Positions 17,025 through 25,920 of a stretch of 64,000 nt of DNA are shown here, piece after piece. Source of the DNA: Bifidobacterium breve (GTDB taxonomy: Bacteria; Actinomycetota; Actinomycetes; Nanopelagicales; Nanopelagicaceae); contig CAMAYZ010000005.1 of the NCBI GenBank assembly GCA_945863115.1, positions 1 through 64,000 on the forward strand, given 5' to 3'. The first letter of the stretch is position 1; every line of letters starts with the position of its first letter. A program made the position numbers and the translations under genes. The notes under the pieces were generated by a model, which ran no database searches, had not been told where the DNA came from, and saw only the letters and a list, made by a program, of their open reading frames with translations.

Positions 17025-19421
17025 ATGAAGATTGTTTGTATTGGTGGCGGAGCTGCTGGACTTTATTTCTCAATTTTAATGAAGAAGCAGGATCCAACTC
17101 ATGAGATAACAGTCATCGAACGTAACCGACCATATGACACATTTGGTTGGGGCGTTGTTTTCTCTGATGCAACCCTTTCAAACTTTGTCCGCGCTGACGA
17201 ACCAACCGCTAAAACTATTCTTCAATCCTTCAACCATTGGGATGACATTGATGTTCGTATAAAAGGTAAGAGCATGATTTCTGGCGGTCATGGCTTCTGC
17301 GGAATTGGTCGAAAGCGCCTCCTAAATATTTTGCAAGAAAGATGCGAAGAGCTGGGTGTTAAATTAGTTTTTGAAACTGAAGTTAAAGATGATCAACAAA
17401 TTGCCGCAGAATATGGCGCTGATTTGATAATTGCATCTGATGGCTTGAATTCAGCAATCAGAACTAGATATGCCGATACTTTTAAACCAGATATTGACAC
17501 TCGGGTCTGTAAGTTTGTTTGGCTTGGAACTAAGAAAATTTTCAAAGACTTCACCTTTATTTTTGAAGAGACTGAGTTTGGTTGGTTCCAAGCACACGTC
17601 TACCAATTCGATGGCGATACTTCGACATTCATTATCGAAACTCCAGAAGATGTTTGGAGAAAAGCTGGCTTAGAAGACATGAACCAGGAAGAGGCAATCG
17701 CATTCTGTGAGAAGTTATTCGCGAAAGATTTAGAAGGCGCAAAGTTAATGAGTAATGCTTCCCACCTTCGCGGTTCTACCAACTGGATTCAATTCCCTCG
17801 AGTAATCTGCGAAAACTGGACACAATGGAACGATATTAATGGCAAGCAAGTTCCAGTTGTCTTGATGGGCGACTCTGCTCACACCGCACACTTCTCTATC
17901 GGTTCCGGAACAAAGTTAGCTATGGAAGATGCTATTGATCTGGCTAAATTTATGAGCGAAGCTGGAACTCGCACCATGCCAGAAATCCTTGCGGATTATC
18001 AAGCTATTCGTGGAGTTGAGGTTATTAAGATCCAGAGCGCTGCAAAGAATGCGATGGAATGGTTTGAAAATGCTGCTCAATACACTCATATGGAGCCAGA
18101 GCAATTCAATTATTCATTGCTAACTCGTAGCCAGAGAATTTCACACGATAACTTGAAGTTACGTGATGCCAAGTATGTTGAAGATTATGAGAAATGGTTT
18201 GCAACTAAAGCATTTGCTGATGCCGGAGTTCCACTTCCAAAGTCGGGTGCACATATTCCGCCAATGTTCACACCATTTAAAGTTCGTGATGTTGTTCTTC
18301 AAAATCGCATAGTCGTTTCACCAATGGCGCAATATTCATGCGAAGATGGTTTGCCATCTGATTATCACTTGGTTCACTTGGGTGCACGTGCCATGGGTGG
18401 TGCCGCACTTGTTATGACTGAGATGACTTGTATTAGCCCTGATGGCCGAATCACTCCAGGGTGTCCTGGAATGTATCAACCTGAACATTTAGCGGGCTGG
18501 ACTCGCATCGTTGATTTTGTTCATGCAAATTCTCAGGCAAAAATTGGAATGCAGATTGGTCATGCTGGCGCTAAGGCATCAACACGTCTTGCGTGGGAAG
18601 GAATTGATCAACCCCTCAAGGAAGGCAACTGGGAAATCATTTCCGCATCGCCACAACAATATATTGAAGGTGTTTCACAAACTGCCCGCGAGATGAATCG
18701 TGCAGATATGGATCGCGTTAAAGCAGATTTCATTAGAGCAGTTAAAGATGCAGACAAGGCCGGTTTCGATTGGCTAGAACTCCATGCAGCTCACGGTTAC
18801 TTACTTTCTTCATTCATCTCACCGCTAACAAATCAGCGCACAGATGAATATGGTGGAACATTCGAAAACAGAATGCGCTTCCCAATCGAAATCTTTAAGG
18901 CGATTCGTGAAGTTTGGCCACAAGGCAAACCAATTAGCGTTCGTATTTCTGCACATGACTGGACACCTGGTGGAATCATGCCGGCTGATGCTGTTGATAT
19001 TGCAAAGGCATTTAAAGCTGCTGGCGCTGACATTATCGACTGCTCTTCTGGTCAGGTAAGTAAGAAGGAGAAGCCAATTTACGGTCGTATGTTCCAGACC
19101 CCATTCGCTGATCGAATTCGTAACCAAGCAAATATTCCAACAATCGCAGTTGGGGCCATCTTCGAAGCAGACAACGCAAACACAATCATCGCTGCAGGTC
19201 GCGCTGATTTGTGTGCTGTTGCTAGACCACACCTTGCAAACCCAGCTTGGATTCTTACTGAAGGTGCGAAGAGTGGGTACGCCGATGTTCCTTGGCCAAA
19301 ACAATATGTAGCGGCAAAGATTCAGCTGGAGCGAAACTTAGAACGCGAGAAGCAACAAGCTGCTGCTGCGAAGAACGCAATGTCTTTTGAGCAGATAACT
19401 CAGATATTTGGTGAAGTTTAA
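17025..19421 (+). CDS. 2-aminobenzoyl-CoA monooxygenase/reductase
   Basis: Two-domain flavoenzyme of 798 residues. Residues 1 to about 400 are a salicylate-hydroxylase-type FAD monooxygenase (CIGGGAAGLYF at the N-terminus; GDSAHTAHFSIGSG near 282). About 410-780 is an old-yellow-enzyme FMN reductase (PMFTPFKVRDVVLQNRIV, SPMAQYS, HAAHGYLLSSF, SPLTNQR). This fusion is the hallmark of 2-aminobenzoyl-CoA monooxygenase/reductase, described from Azoarcus evansii. That enzyme oxygenates and dearomatises anthraniloyl-CoA to 2-amino-5-oxocyclohex-1-enecarboxyl-CoA using NADH and O2. It stands alone on the plus strand, with a candidate operator upstream and a 4-nt TTAA stop overlap with iorB. Its presence fixes the island as an aerobic CoA-dependent anthranilate route. 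Confidence 0.93.
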   Translation: MKIVCIGGGAAGLYFSILMKKQDPTHEITVIERNRPYDTFGWGVVFSDATLSNFVRADEPTAKTILQSFNHWDDIDVRIKGKSMISGGHGFCGIGRKRLLNILQERCEELGVKLVFETEVKDDQQIAAEYGADLIIASDGLNSAIRTRYADTFKPDIDTRVCKFVWLGTKKIFKDFTFIFEETEFGWFQAHVYQFDGDTSTFIIETPEDVWRKAGLEDMNQEEAIAFCEKLFAKDLEGAKLMSNASHLRGSTNWIQFPRVICENWTQWNDINGKQVPVVLMGDSAHTAHFSIGSGTKLAMEDAIDLAKFMSEAGTRTMPEILADYQAIRGVEVIKIQSAAKNAMEWFENAAQYTHMEPEQFNYSLLTRSQRISHDNLKLRDAKYVEDYEKWFATKAFADAGVPLPKSGAHIPPMFTPFKVRDVVLQNRIVVSPMAQYSCEDGLPSDYHLVHLGARAMGGAALVMTEMTCISPDGRITPGCPGMYQPEHLAGWTRIVDFVHANSQAKIGMQIGHAGAKASTRLAWEGIDQPLKEGNWEIISASPQQYIEGVSQTAREMNRADMDRVKADFIRAVKDADKAGFDWLELHAAHGYLLSSFISPLTNQRTDEYGGTFENRMRFPIEIFKAIREVWPQGKPISVRISAHDWTPGGIMPADAVDIAKAFKAAGADIIDCSSGQVSKKEKPIYGRMFQTPFADRIRNQANIPTIAVGAIFEADNANTIIAAGRADLCAVARPHLANPAWILTEGAKSGYADVPWPKQYVAAKIQLERNLEREKQQAAAAKNAMSFEQITQIFGEV

Positions 19422-21013
19422 GCGTTTAAGTAATTACGTAATTTAGTTCCGTCTTCGTCGGCAAGTGCGGCGAGACGGAGCTCTTTGATGCGAGACGCTG
19501 CATCTGAATTCTTTGAAACCTTATCTACCTCAACCATAATTGATGTGAAATTGCGCCAGCCATTTCGATGAGTATCGCCATACCCCTTAATTACATTTGC
19601 GCATTCGGCAATTTCGCAAGCTAGTTCGTAATTGACTGGGGCTAGCTCTTCAATTTTAGATAGCCAGGCATCAATTCTTTCTTGTTCAAGATTGAATCGA
19701 AGTGATCTTGGGCGAATTGGTTTTAAACGTGCAACAAAATAAAGAAGGCAATAGCCGCTGATTGAAGCAGTGTTTAGAATAATTCCATTTTCACTAATCT
19801 TTTCAATTGTTTTTACAACTGGTTTGGTGCGCAAAATCCATTTACCTATCGGTGTTGGAAGTGTGTCTGCAATTTCTTCAGACATCGGATGCAGATATTC
19901 TCTAACTTCCATGATTTGTTCAGCGCCAATTTTTGCTTCAGTGCTAACTCGTTGGAAACGAGAACGACGAGTTTTCAAATCTGCAACGCGGATTGTGTCT
20001 TCATACGTCATCCAGAGCGCGGTATAACGTGCGGTTTCATTTAACAATTGGGCAGTGCCATTGCCAAATTTCGCTTCAACTTCTCTAATCTTTGAAAGTC
20101 TGGCCAAATAACGATCGGCATATGCAACGCTTTGATAATCAGCTGTGCGCTTTACGCCATTAATCGCCATGACTCGAGCTGGTTCTGGAAAATCTGCTTT
20201 TACTTGTGCTGCTTGGGTCTTTAATTTTGCTCCAACAACAGATGCGGGTTCTTTAATAATTGCTAACTCTTCTTCTGCACTAATTTCGCCAGGCTCTACT
20301 GGGCGCTTACCAATTTGAATTGAGACTCCGGTGCTTGCTGGTTTCTCTAAATCAGTCACGATCTGCTTTGAAATGTCATAACTCTTATCAAATGCTGCCA
20401 TTGATGTTTTTACACCAACACCGCCGCGCTCAATCGCTGCTGCGAATTGCTCTTTGGTAAATGGAAGTGCGCCACTTCCTGCAATCGCACCAAAGAGAGC
20501 CGCTGAAATAACGCTGCTAGATTCTTCGGCAACCTTTGCAAAATCCGCTGCTATAAATTTCTTGGCCGCAGCTTTAGCTGATTTTATAATTTCATCTGAA
20601 TCAACTCGACCATCGCCCATCGATGTTCGTTCGGTCATTGAGTAGACGCGATGTGTTGAAGTAATAAAGGTTGTGATATCCGAAGTTACAAATCCTCTAA
20701 AGATTGCGCGACCGGCTTCCATTAGCTCTGAAGCAACAACAATATCTACTTCTCCTGGTGTTGCCATTGTGCTTAGAACGGGTTCATGAACTCCAGGTTT
20801 TCCGGCGCCATCATCAGGAAAAAATTCTAAGTAATAAACAGTTGTTCCGGTTCGTTGCGCAACTCCTGGAACCGAAGTTGTTTGAGCAAAAAAACCATTG
20901 TGCTCGGCCATATCGATGGCCCAATCTGCTAAAACTCCACCGCCTTCACCACCCATTGCAAGTAGTGCGAGCGTGATCGGACGATTGTGGGGCGTATTTA
21001 AATTAGGCATCAA
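19418..21013 (-). CDS. iorB: Indolepyruvate:ferredoxin oxidoreductase, beta-type subunit with C-terminal extension
   Basis: 531 residues. Residues 1-200 form the gamma/IorB domain of 2-oxoacid:ferredoxin oxidoreductases (LLAMGGEGGGVLADW, SVPGVAQRTGTTVYYLEF). The rest is the long alpha-helical extension found in IorB proteins of aerobic bacteria (DUF6537-type). It is translationally coupled to iorA (11-nt overlap). Together they would oxidatively decarboxylate an aromatic 2-oxoacid, such as indolepyruvate, to the arylacetyl-CoA with reduction of ferredoxin. In this island that suggests a second entry for tryptophan carbon, after transamination. Aryl specificity cannot be read from the sequence. 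Confidence 0.87.
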   Translation of the reverse strand: MMPNLNTPHNRPITLALLAMGGEGGGVLADWAIDMAEHNGFFAQTTSVPGVAQRTGTTVYYLEFFPDDGAGKPGVHEPVLSTMATPGEVDIVVASELMEAGRAIFRGFVTSDITTFITSTHRVYSMTERTSMGDGRVDSDEIIKSAKAAAKKFIAADFAKVAEESSSVISAALFGAIAGSGALPFTKEQFAAAIERGGVGVKTSMAAFDKSYDISKQIVTDLEKPASTGVSIQIGKRPVEPGEISAEEELAIIKEPASVVGAKLKTQAAQVKADFPEPARVMAINGVKRTADYQSVAYADRYLARLSKIREVEAKFGNGTAQLLNETARYTALWMTYEDTIRVADLKTRRSRFQRVSTEAKIGAEQIMEVREYLHPMSEEIADTLPTPIGKWILRTKPVVKTIEKISENGIILNTASISGYCLLYFVARLKPIRPRSLRFNLEQERIDAWLSKIEELAPVNYELACEIAECANVIKGYGDTHRNGWRNFTSIMVEVDKVSKNSDAASRIKELRLAALADEDGTKLRNYLNA

Positions 21014-23168
21014 TTCCTACTAGACGTCGTTCAATTCCATTTTGCAGGAAGCCAATGATTAAATTACGCATCCGCAATTTCGTGCGATCCCAAATTGATG
21101 GGTTGCTAATTATCGAAGTTTTGTAGAAAGAAGGGCATAAAACAGCTGCATGTGCTGCTTCGCCGCAAAGTCCACAACCCACGCAGGAATTTAGAACTGT
21201 TGCCACCGGATCTTTTCGCATTGGATCTGGATTAGCTGCAATTGTTAATGAAGGACAACCATTTAAACGAATACAAGAGTGATCGCCGGTGCAAGTATCT
21301 GGATCTACTCCGAAACGTTCGCGAACTACGCGCTTACCCTCTTTAACCCGCTTTGCCGCTAGTGGGCGTTCGCGTCGGGTTTTGTTAAGTGTGCACTCGC
21401 TCTGAGCAACAATAACTTTTGGCCCTTGCTCTTTTGTTGTTAGAGCATCCTTAAAAATATTCTTCATTTCATGCACTTTAAATGTGTTGGAAACCGTCTT
21501 CGCCCACTCGACGCCGATTCCACGAACTGCACGCTCGATTGGATGTTTTGTTGATCTAATTTCACTCGATGCTGCTGATGAAAGAACATCTTGGCCACCA
21601 GTAGCTGCGCTGTAAGCATTGTCTACAACTACAACAAGACCATCGCTCTTATTGAAAACCGCATTTCCAATACCGCTGGTCAAACCATTGTGCCAAAAAC
21701 CACCATCACCCATAAAACTGATTGTGCGTTTATCGCTGTCTAAATCGTGAAGCGCTGATGCACCCGCGGCGCCAAGTCCATAACCCATGGTTGTTGCACC
21801 GATATTAAATGGTGGCAAAATTGAAAATAGGTGGCAACCAATATCTGCTGAGATGTGATGCTTTCCAATTTCTTTCTCTGCCAACTTAAGTGCGGTAAAG
21901 ATTGGTCGTTCTGGACATCCGGTACAGAATGACGGTGGTCGGCCATGAATCTGTTCGGTTGGGGCAACAGATTTAATTGAATTTGGTTTATCGCCATCTG
22001 GGCGAACAATTGCTGGCAAATTATTCTGATCTAAAAGTTCTGGTCCAAACTTCTTAACGAATTCTAAAATTCCCTTTGTAACTGAAGCTGGTGTGTATTC
22101 GCCTGCAACAGGTAATAAGTCTTTACCGTGTAATGCAGTCTGAACTCCGGCACGACGCAGAATCGCATTTATATTCTGCTCAATGTAGTCAGGTTGGCCC
22201 TCTTCAACGAGAAGTATGCCCTTCTTACTCTTAGCAAATTCGACAACTTCATCATCAACTATTGGGTAAGTAACGTTGAGAATATAAAGCGGAATCTTGC
22301 TATTGCCGTAAACATCGGAAAGCCCAAGAAGCTGAAGTGAACGAATTACTGTGTTGTAAAGCCCACCTTGCATAACGATTCCGAAGTCTTGCGTTCCATC
22401 TGCAAAGAATTCATTTACTTTGTTATCTTTAATGAATTTAACTGCAGCTGGCCAACGCTTTGTGACCTTCTCTTGTTCGTGCATAAAGCTGGCTGGTGGA
22501 AGAACAATTCGATTGGTGTCACGCAGTGGATTCTCCATCGCATCACGCAAAGTGAATTCTGGTTTTATATTATCTTTCGCAATAAATCGACCATGCAAGT
22601 GACATGAACGTAACCTAAGTTGAAGCATCACAGGTGAATTACTTGCTTCAGATAATCGGAAACCAATATCAACTGAATCAACAATCGCAGTTAAGTTTGG
22701 TCGTGGATCTAGTAACCAAACCTGTGACTTCATTGCAAAAGCATGTGATCGCTCTTGCATGATGGATGAACCTTCGCCGTAATCTTCGCCAACAATAATT
22801 AGTGCGCCGCCAGTTACGCCACCTGATGCAAGATTTGCAAGCGCATCTGATGCCACGTTTGTTCCAACAGTAGATTTAAAAGTAATTGCGCCACGAAGTG
22901 GGTAATAAACTGAAGCTGCAAGTGACGCTGCGGCTGTTGCTTCGGATGCGCTATTTTCGAAGTGCACACCTAACTCGTCAAGAACTTCTTTCGCATCGCC
23001 CAATACATCCATTAAATGTGAAATTGGTGCGCCTTGGTAACCGCCGACATAGGAAACACCAGATTGTAAAAGTGCTTTTGTGACAGCGAGAATTCCTTCA
23101 CCGAAAAATTCTTCGCCCGCGCCAGCGCGTAGCTTTCCGACTTCAGTAGCGAACGAACGTTCAGCCAT
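21003..23168 (-). CDS. iorA: Indolepyruvate:ferredoxin oxidoreductase, alpha-type subunit
   Basis: 721 residues: an N-terminal pyrimidine-binding domain (SYVGGYQGAPISHLMD), a middle domain, a TPP-binding domain (CTGCPERP, MGDGGFWHNGL, VVVDNAYSAATGGQD) and a C-terminal ferredoxin-like region with two cysteine clusters (CTGDHSCIRLNGCP and CVGCGLCGEAAHAAVLCP), though the spacing is not the classic two-CxxCxxC pattern. This is the fused IorA layout. A good ribosome binding site (AAGGAG) lies 5 nt before the ATG at 23168. Oxygen-tolerant IORs of this type exist in aerobic bacteria. The gene is divergent from the kynB-like gene with a candidate operator between them. Confidence 0.88.
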   Translation of the reverse strand: MAERSFATEVGKLRAGAGEEFFGEGILAVTKALLQSGVSYVGGYQGAPISHLMDVLGDAKEVLDELGVHFENSASEATAAASLAASVYYPLRGAITFKSTVGTNVASDALANLASGGVTGGALIIVGEDYGEGSSIMQERSHAFAMKSQVWLLDPRPNLTAIVDSVDIGFRLSEASNSPVMLQLRLRSCHLHGRFIAKDNIKPEFTLRDAMENPLRDTNRIVLPPASFMHEQEKVTKRWPAAVKFIKDNKVNEFFADGTQDFGIVMQGGLYNTVIRSLQLLGLSDVYGNSKIPLYILNVTYPIVDDEVVEFAKSKKGILLVEEGQPDYIEQNINAILRRAGVQTALHGKDLLPVAGEYTPASVTKGILEFVKKFGPELLDQNNLPAIVRPDGDKPNSIKSVAPTEQIHGRPPSFCTGCPERPIFTALKLAEKEIGKHHISADIGCHLFSILPPFNIGATTMGYGLGAAGASALHDLDSDKRTISFMGDGGFWHNGLTSGIGNAVFNKSDGLVVVVDNAYSAATGGQDVLSSAASSEIRSTKHPIERAVRGIGVEWAKTVSNTFKVHEMKNIFKDALTTKEQGPKVIVAQSECTLNKTRRERPLAAKRVKEGKRVVRERFGVDPDTCTGDHSCIRLNGCPSLTIAANPDPMRKDPVATVLNSCVGCGLCGEAAHAAVLCPSFYKTSIISNPSIWDRTKLRMRNLIIGFLQNGIERRLVGIDA

Positions 23169-23324
23169 GTCACTCCTTTTAACTCATCTGCGGACTCAAA
23201 GGTTCTCACCTCAGAGGGAAAAAATACTCCGTAATCGTCGCATGCGCACTCTGACCTGTCTAGGAGATTTTCCTCAGAATGGGTGTGGGCTAAATGACAA
23301 ATTCCTGAACGCTCTTGGGGGAAA

Positions 23325-23338
23325 TTGACGGTCGTCAA
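23325..23338. promoter_or_regulatory. Candidate operator TTGACGGTCGTCAA
   Basis: Inverted repeat TTGAC-N4-GTCAA in the 264-bp divergent region between iorA and the kynB-like gene; nearly matched at 16960, 25886 and 32366. Nothing else in this intergenic region was recognised apart from the AAAGGAG and AGGAG ribosome binding sites of the two flanking genes. Confidence 0.58.
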
Positions 23339-23432
23339 ACCTAGAAATTAGGCCAGCACACGGCTAATCTCAATCCCCTGCGATGACCAATCCGCGGAAG
23401 GCTTAAAACCGATAATAAGAAGGAGCAGATAA

Positions 23433-24206
23433 ATGGCAAATCTAAATGCCTTAGCAAATGATCTTGTATCAGGAGCAGTTCAGGTCCTCGACCTAACAGC
23501 ACCATTACATTCGAACACACCAATTTTGGTTCTTCCAGAACCATTCGGCCAGACCGCATCTTTTCAATTAGAAGAAATTTCTAAGTATGACGATCGTGGT
23601 CCAGCTTGGTATTGGAATAACTTTCATACCGGTGAACACACTGGAACTCACTTAGATGCTCCTAACCACTGGATCACCGGAAAAGATGGCGACGATGTTG
23701 CATCAATTCCGCCACAACGTTTAGTTGGTCCTGCAGTTGTTTTAGATTTTGTTAAAGAAGCAGCAGCGAATCCTGATTTCCTTCTCGAAGTTTCACATAT
23801 CGAAGCTTGGGAAAAAGTAAACGGTGAAATTCCAAAGGGTGCTTGGGTTCTATTCCGCACCGGTTGGTCAAAGTTTGGTGATGATCCAAAGGCATTTGCA
23901 AACGCAGATGAGAATGGACCACACACACCAGGACTTCCACCTGCATGTGCTGAGTTCCTTGCAACAAAGCGCGACATCCTTGGATTAGGTGTTGAAACAG
24001 TTGGTATCGATGCTGGCGGCGCATTCGGAATGGAAGTTCCATTCCCTTGCCACAACTATCTACTTGGAAATAACAAGTACGGCTTAACTCAACTTCGCAA
24101 TCTAGATAAGTTGCCAACAACTGGTGCAATTGTTATTGCTGCGCCACTAAAGATTGTTGGTGGATCTGGATCACCTACAAGAGTCTTTGCTCTAGTTTCA
24201 AAGTAA
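23433..24206 (+). CDS. Cyclase-family metal hydrolase, probable kynurenine formamidase
   Basis: 257 residues with the zinc/manganese-binding motif GEHTGTHLDAPNHW (HxGTHxDxPxH), typical of bacterial KynB and the related isatin hydrolases, and a VFALVSK end. With kynureninase and a TDO-family gene nearby, hydrolysis of N-formylkynurenine to kynurenine is the likely job. Isatin hydrolase is the main alternative, since KynB proteins are usually nearer 210 residues. It has a strong AGGAG site 7 nt before the ATG and a well-formed terminator after it, so it is a single-gene transcript. Confidence 0.8.
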   Translation: MANLNALANDLVSGAVQVLDLTAPLHSNTPILVLPEPFGQTASFQLEEISKYDDRGPAWYWNNFHTGEHTGTHLDAPNHWITGKDGDDVASIPPQRLVGPAVVLDFVKEAAANPDFLLEVSHIEAWEKVNGEIPKGAWVLFRTGWSKFGDDPKAFANADENGPHTPGLPPACAEFLATKRDILGLGVETVGIDAGGAFGMEVPFPCHNYLLGNNKYGLTQLRNLDKLPTTGAIVIAAPLKIVGGSGSPTRVFALVSK

Positions 24207-24220
24207 TAGCTAAAAGTTAG

Positions 24221-24250
24221 AAAGCCCGCCAAGTGATTGGCGGGCTTTTT
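24221..24250. terminator. Bidirectional Rho-independent terminator
   Basis: Perfect 12-bp stem AAAGCCCGCCAA / TTGGCGGGCTTT with a GTGA loop, followed by TTCTTTT on the plus strand. It lies between the convergent kynB-like and FAD oxidoreductase genes. It is the only strong intrinsic terminator I saw in the window. Confidence 0.92.
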
Positions 24251-24253
24251 CTT

Positions 24254-25864
24254 TTACTTTCCAAATATTTTCTTGGTAAAACTCTTCTTGGCCAATCTCT
24301 TTGCAACCAAGAAACCTGATCCGCCACCAAGTCCTGGTCCCGGATGTGTTGACGCACCAATGTGCCAAAGGTTTTTTATTGGAGTCCGGTGACCTGTTGC
24401 AGCAGATAATGGACGCCACGGCGCATATTGATCGATGCGGCAATCTCCAGCATATGGATCTCCGCCCACCAGATTCTTATTCATTGCTTCAATTTCGCGT
24501 GGTCCTAGAACTATCTTTGCAATCGTTGCAGATTTTAGATTTGTGATTTCGGTTCCAAGTTGTTCCAGAACTCGGTCGGCATATGCATTCAACCGCTCTT
24601 CATTCCAAGTTCCATCTCCAGGATTAATCTCATTAGCTAAGTCGCCTTTAATTACCTGTGGATTCTCTTGAAGTTGAATCCAAATAATTGATGCACCAGC
24701 AGGAGCTCTTGATGGATCTACTGCACAAGGTTGGCCAACCACAATTGTTGGACGAGCTGGAAGATAACCACGGTTTGCTGCGTTAACAGATTCAGATAGC
24801 GAATTAATTCCATCTAAAACGTGAACTATTGCTACATCTTTCATCCGAGCATCAGTCTTCCAAATTGGAGGTTCTGAAAGTGCTAGATGAATCTGGATTG
24901 CTGCGCGGCCATAACGGAAATTATCAGCAGAAGTTTTAATCTCTACTGGAACTTCCTCGCCCGCTAATAGCGTTTGATAAAGCGCTTGCGGAGTAGTTGA
25001 TGCTAGAACTGCTTTACCTGCGCTAAAAGTTCTACCGTCACTGAGTATCACTCCAGTTGCACTCTTATTTTCTACAATAACTTTTACAACATCAGCATTG
25101 GTAAGCAAGTGACCACCAGCATCTGTAATGATTGAAGTTAACGCCTCTACTAATTTAATTCCGCCACCGACTGGTACTGGCATTCCACCGAATGCAACTG
25201 CAGCAGAAATAACTTTGGTAATGAATGCACTCGCAGCATCATCTGGACCAAGACCATTATGAAGTGCCCACGGCGCGAGTAACGCTTTGCTAACTGGAGA
25301 TTTAAATTGACGATCAAGCCAAGGTGCTGCTGGTTCCAATAACTCTGCGCCCACTGCAACCAATCCACGATTTCCAAATCTCTTGCGGGCTAATTGCGCA
25401 AGCTTTAGCGAAGACTTACGCCAAAGATCTGCACCAAGAAGACCAAATGCTAAATCTAATTTTGGAGTGAACTCGCCCATCATTTGCGACCAAGATTCAC
25501 CATCGCCTAATCGAGCAAATTCCGCACCGGTGATTTCTGGATTGGTAGATAAAATTGCAGTTCCATCACTACATACAACGCCGGTTGGAAGTTCGGTATT
25601 TTTATAAACCAAACCGCGCTTGTCTAATTCTTCTTTTAGATCTGCATATGCCGGACCACCAACAAACAGTGGGTGCCAACTTGAAAGTAATTCGTGGGTA
25701 TATCCCGGCAGTGTTGCCTGCTCAGTTTTGATTGCGCCACCAGCGCTAGCATTTCGTTCGCAAACTAAAACTCGCCAGCCCGATTTACTAAGGACAGCGC
25801 CCGCAACAAGTGAGTTGATACCGCTACCAATAATGATTGCATCGAACTTTTTGGATGTTGTCAT
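24254..25864 (-). CDS. CrtI/PYROXD2-like FAD-dependent oxidoreductase (copy 1)
   Basis: 536 residues. N-terminal Rossmann FAD site IIGSGINSLVAGAVL and ERNASAGGA; C-terminal GASTHPGPGLGGGSG, the second FAD-contact motif of the phytoene desaturase-like superfamily. Paralogous to the next, divergent gene. No carotenoid genes are nearby, so a carotenoid role is unlikely. Its position and the shared candidate operator put it in the anthranilate/tryptophan regulon, where it might desaturate or oxidise an alicyclic intermediate (inference). Start supported by TAGATT 6 nt upstream. Confidence 0.85.
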   Translation of the reverse strand: MTTSKKFDAIIIGSGINSLVAGAVLSKSGWRVLVCERNASAGGAIKTEQATLPGYTHELLSSWHPLFVGGPAYADLKEELDKRGLVYKNTELPTGVVCSDGTAILSTNPEITGAEFARLGDGESWSQMMGEFTPKLDLAFGLLGADLWRKSSLKLAQLARKRFGNRGLVAVGAELLEPAAPWLDRQFKSPVSKALLAPWALHNGLGPDDAASAFITKVISAAVAFGGMPVPVGGGIKLVEALTSIITDAGGHLLTNADVVKVIVENKSATGVILSDGRTFSAGKAVLASTTPQALYQTLLAGEEVPVEIKTSADNFRYGRAAIQIHLALSEPPIWKTDARMKDVAIVHVLDGINSLSESVNAANRGYLPARPTIVVGQPCAVDPSRAPAGASIIWIQLQENPQVIKGDLANEINPGDGTWNEERLNAYADRVLEQLGTEITNLKSATIAKIVLGPREIEAMNKNLVGGDPYAGDCRIDQYAPWRPLSAATGHRTPIKNLWHIGASTHPGPGLGGGSGFLVAKRLAKKSFTKKIFGK

Positions 25865-25870
25865 GGTCGA

Positions 25871-25876
25871 AATCTA
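25871..25876 (-). promoter_or_regulatory. Leaderless -10 box (TAGATT) of the FAD oxidoreductase gene
   Basis: TANNNT hexamer on the minus strand ending 6 nt before the ATG at 25864. The candidate operator 25886-25900 lies 9 nt upstream of it. Confidence 0.55.
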
Positions 25877-25885
25877 TTGCGGGTA

Positions 25886-25900
25886 TTGTCCGACCGTCAA
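25886..25900. promoter_or_regulatory. Candidate operator TTGTCCGACCGTCAA
   Basis: Imperfect copy of the TTGAC-N4-GTCAA repeat (on the other strand TTGACGGTCG then GACAA, one base longer) in the 56-bp region between the divergent FAD oxidoreductases. Compare 16960, 23325 and 32366. Confidence 0.48.
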
Positions 25901-25920
25901 TAATCGTGAGAAGATCGCGC

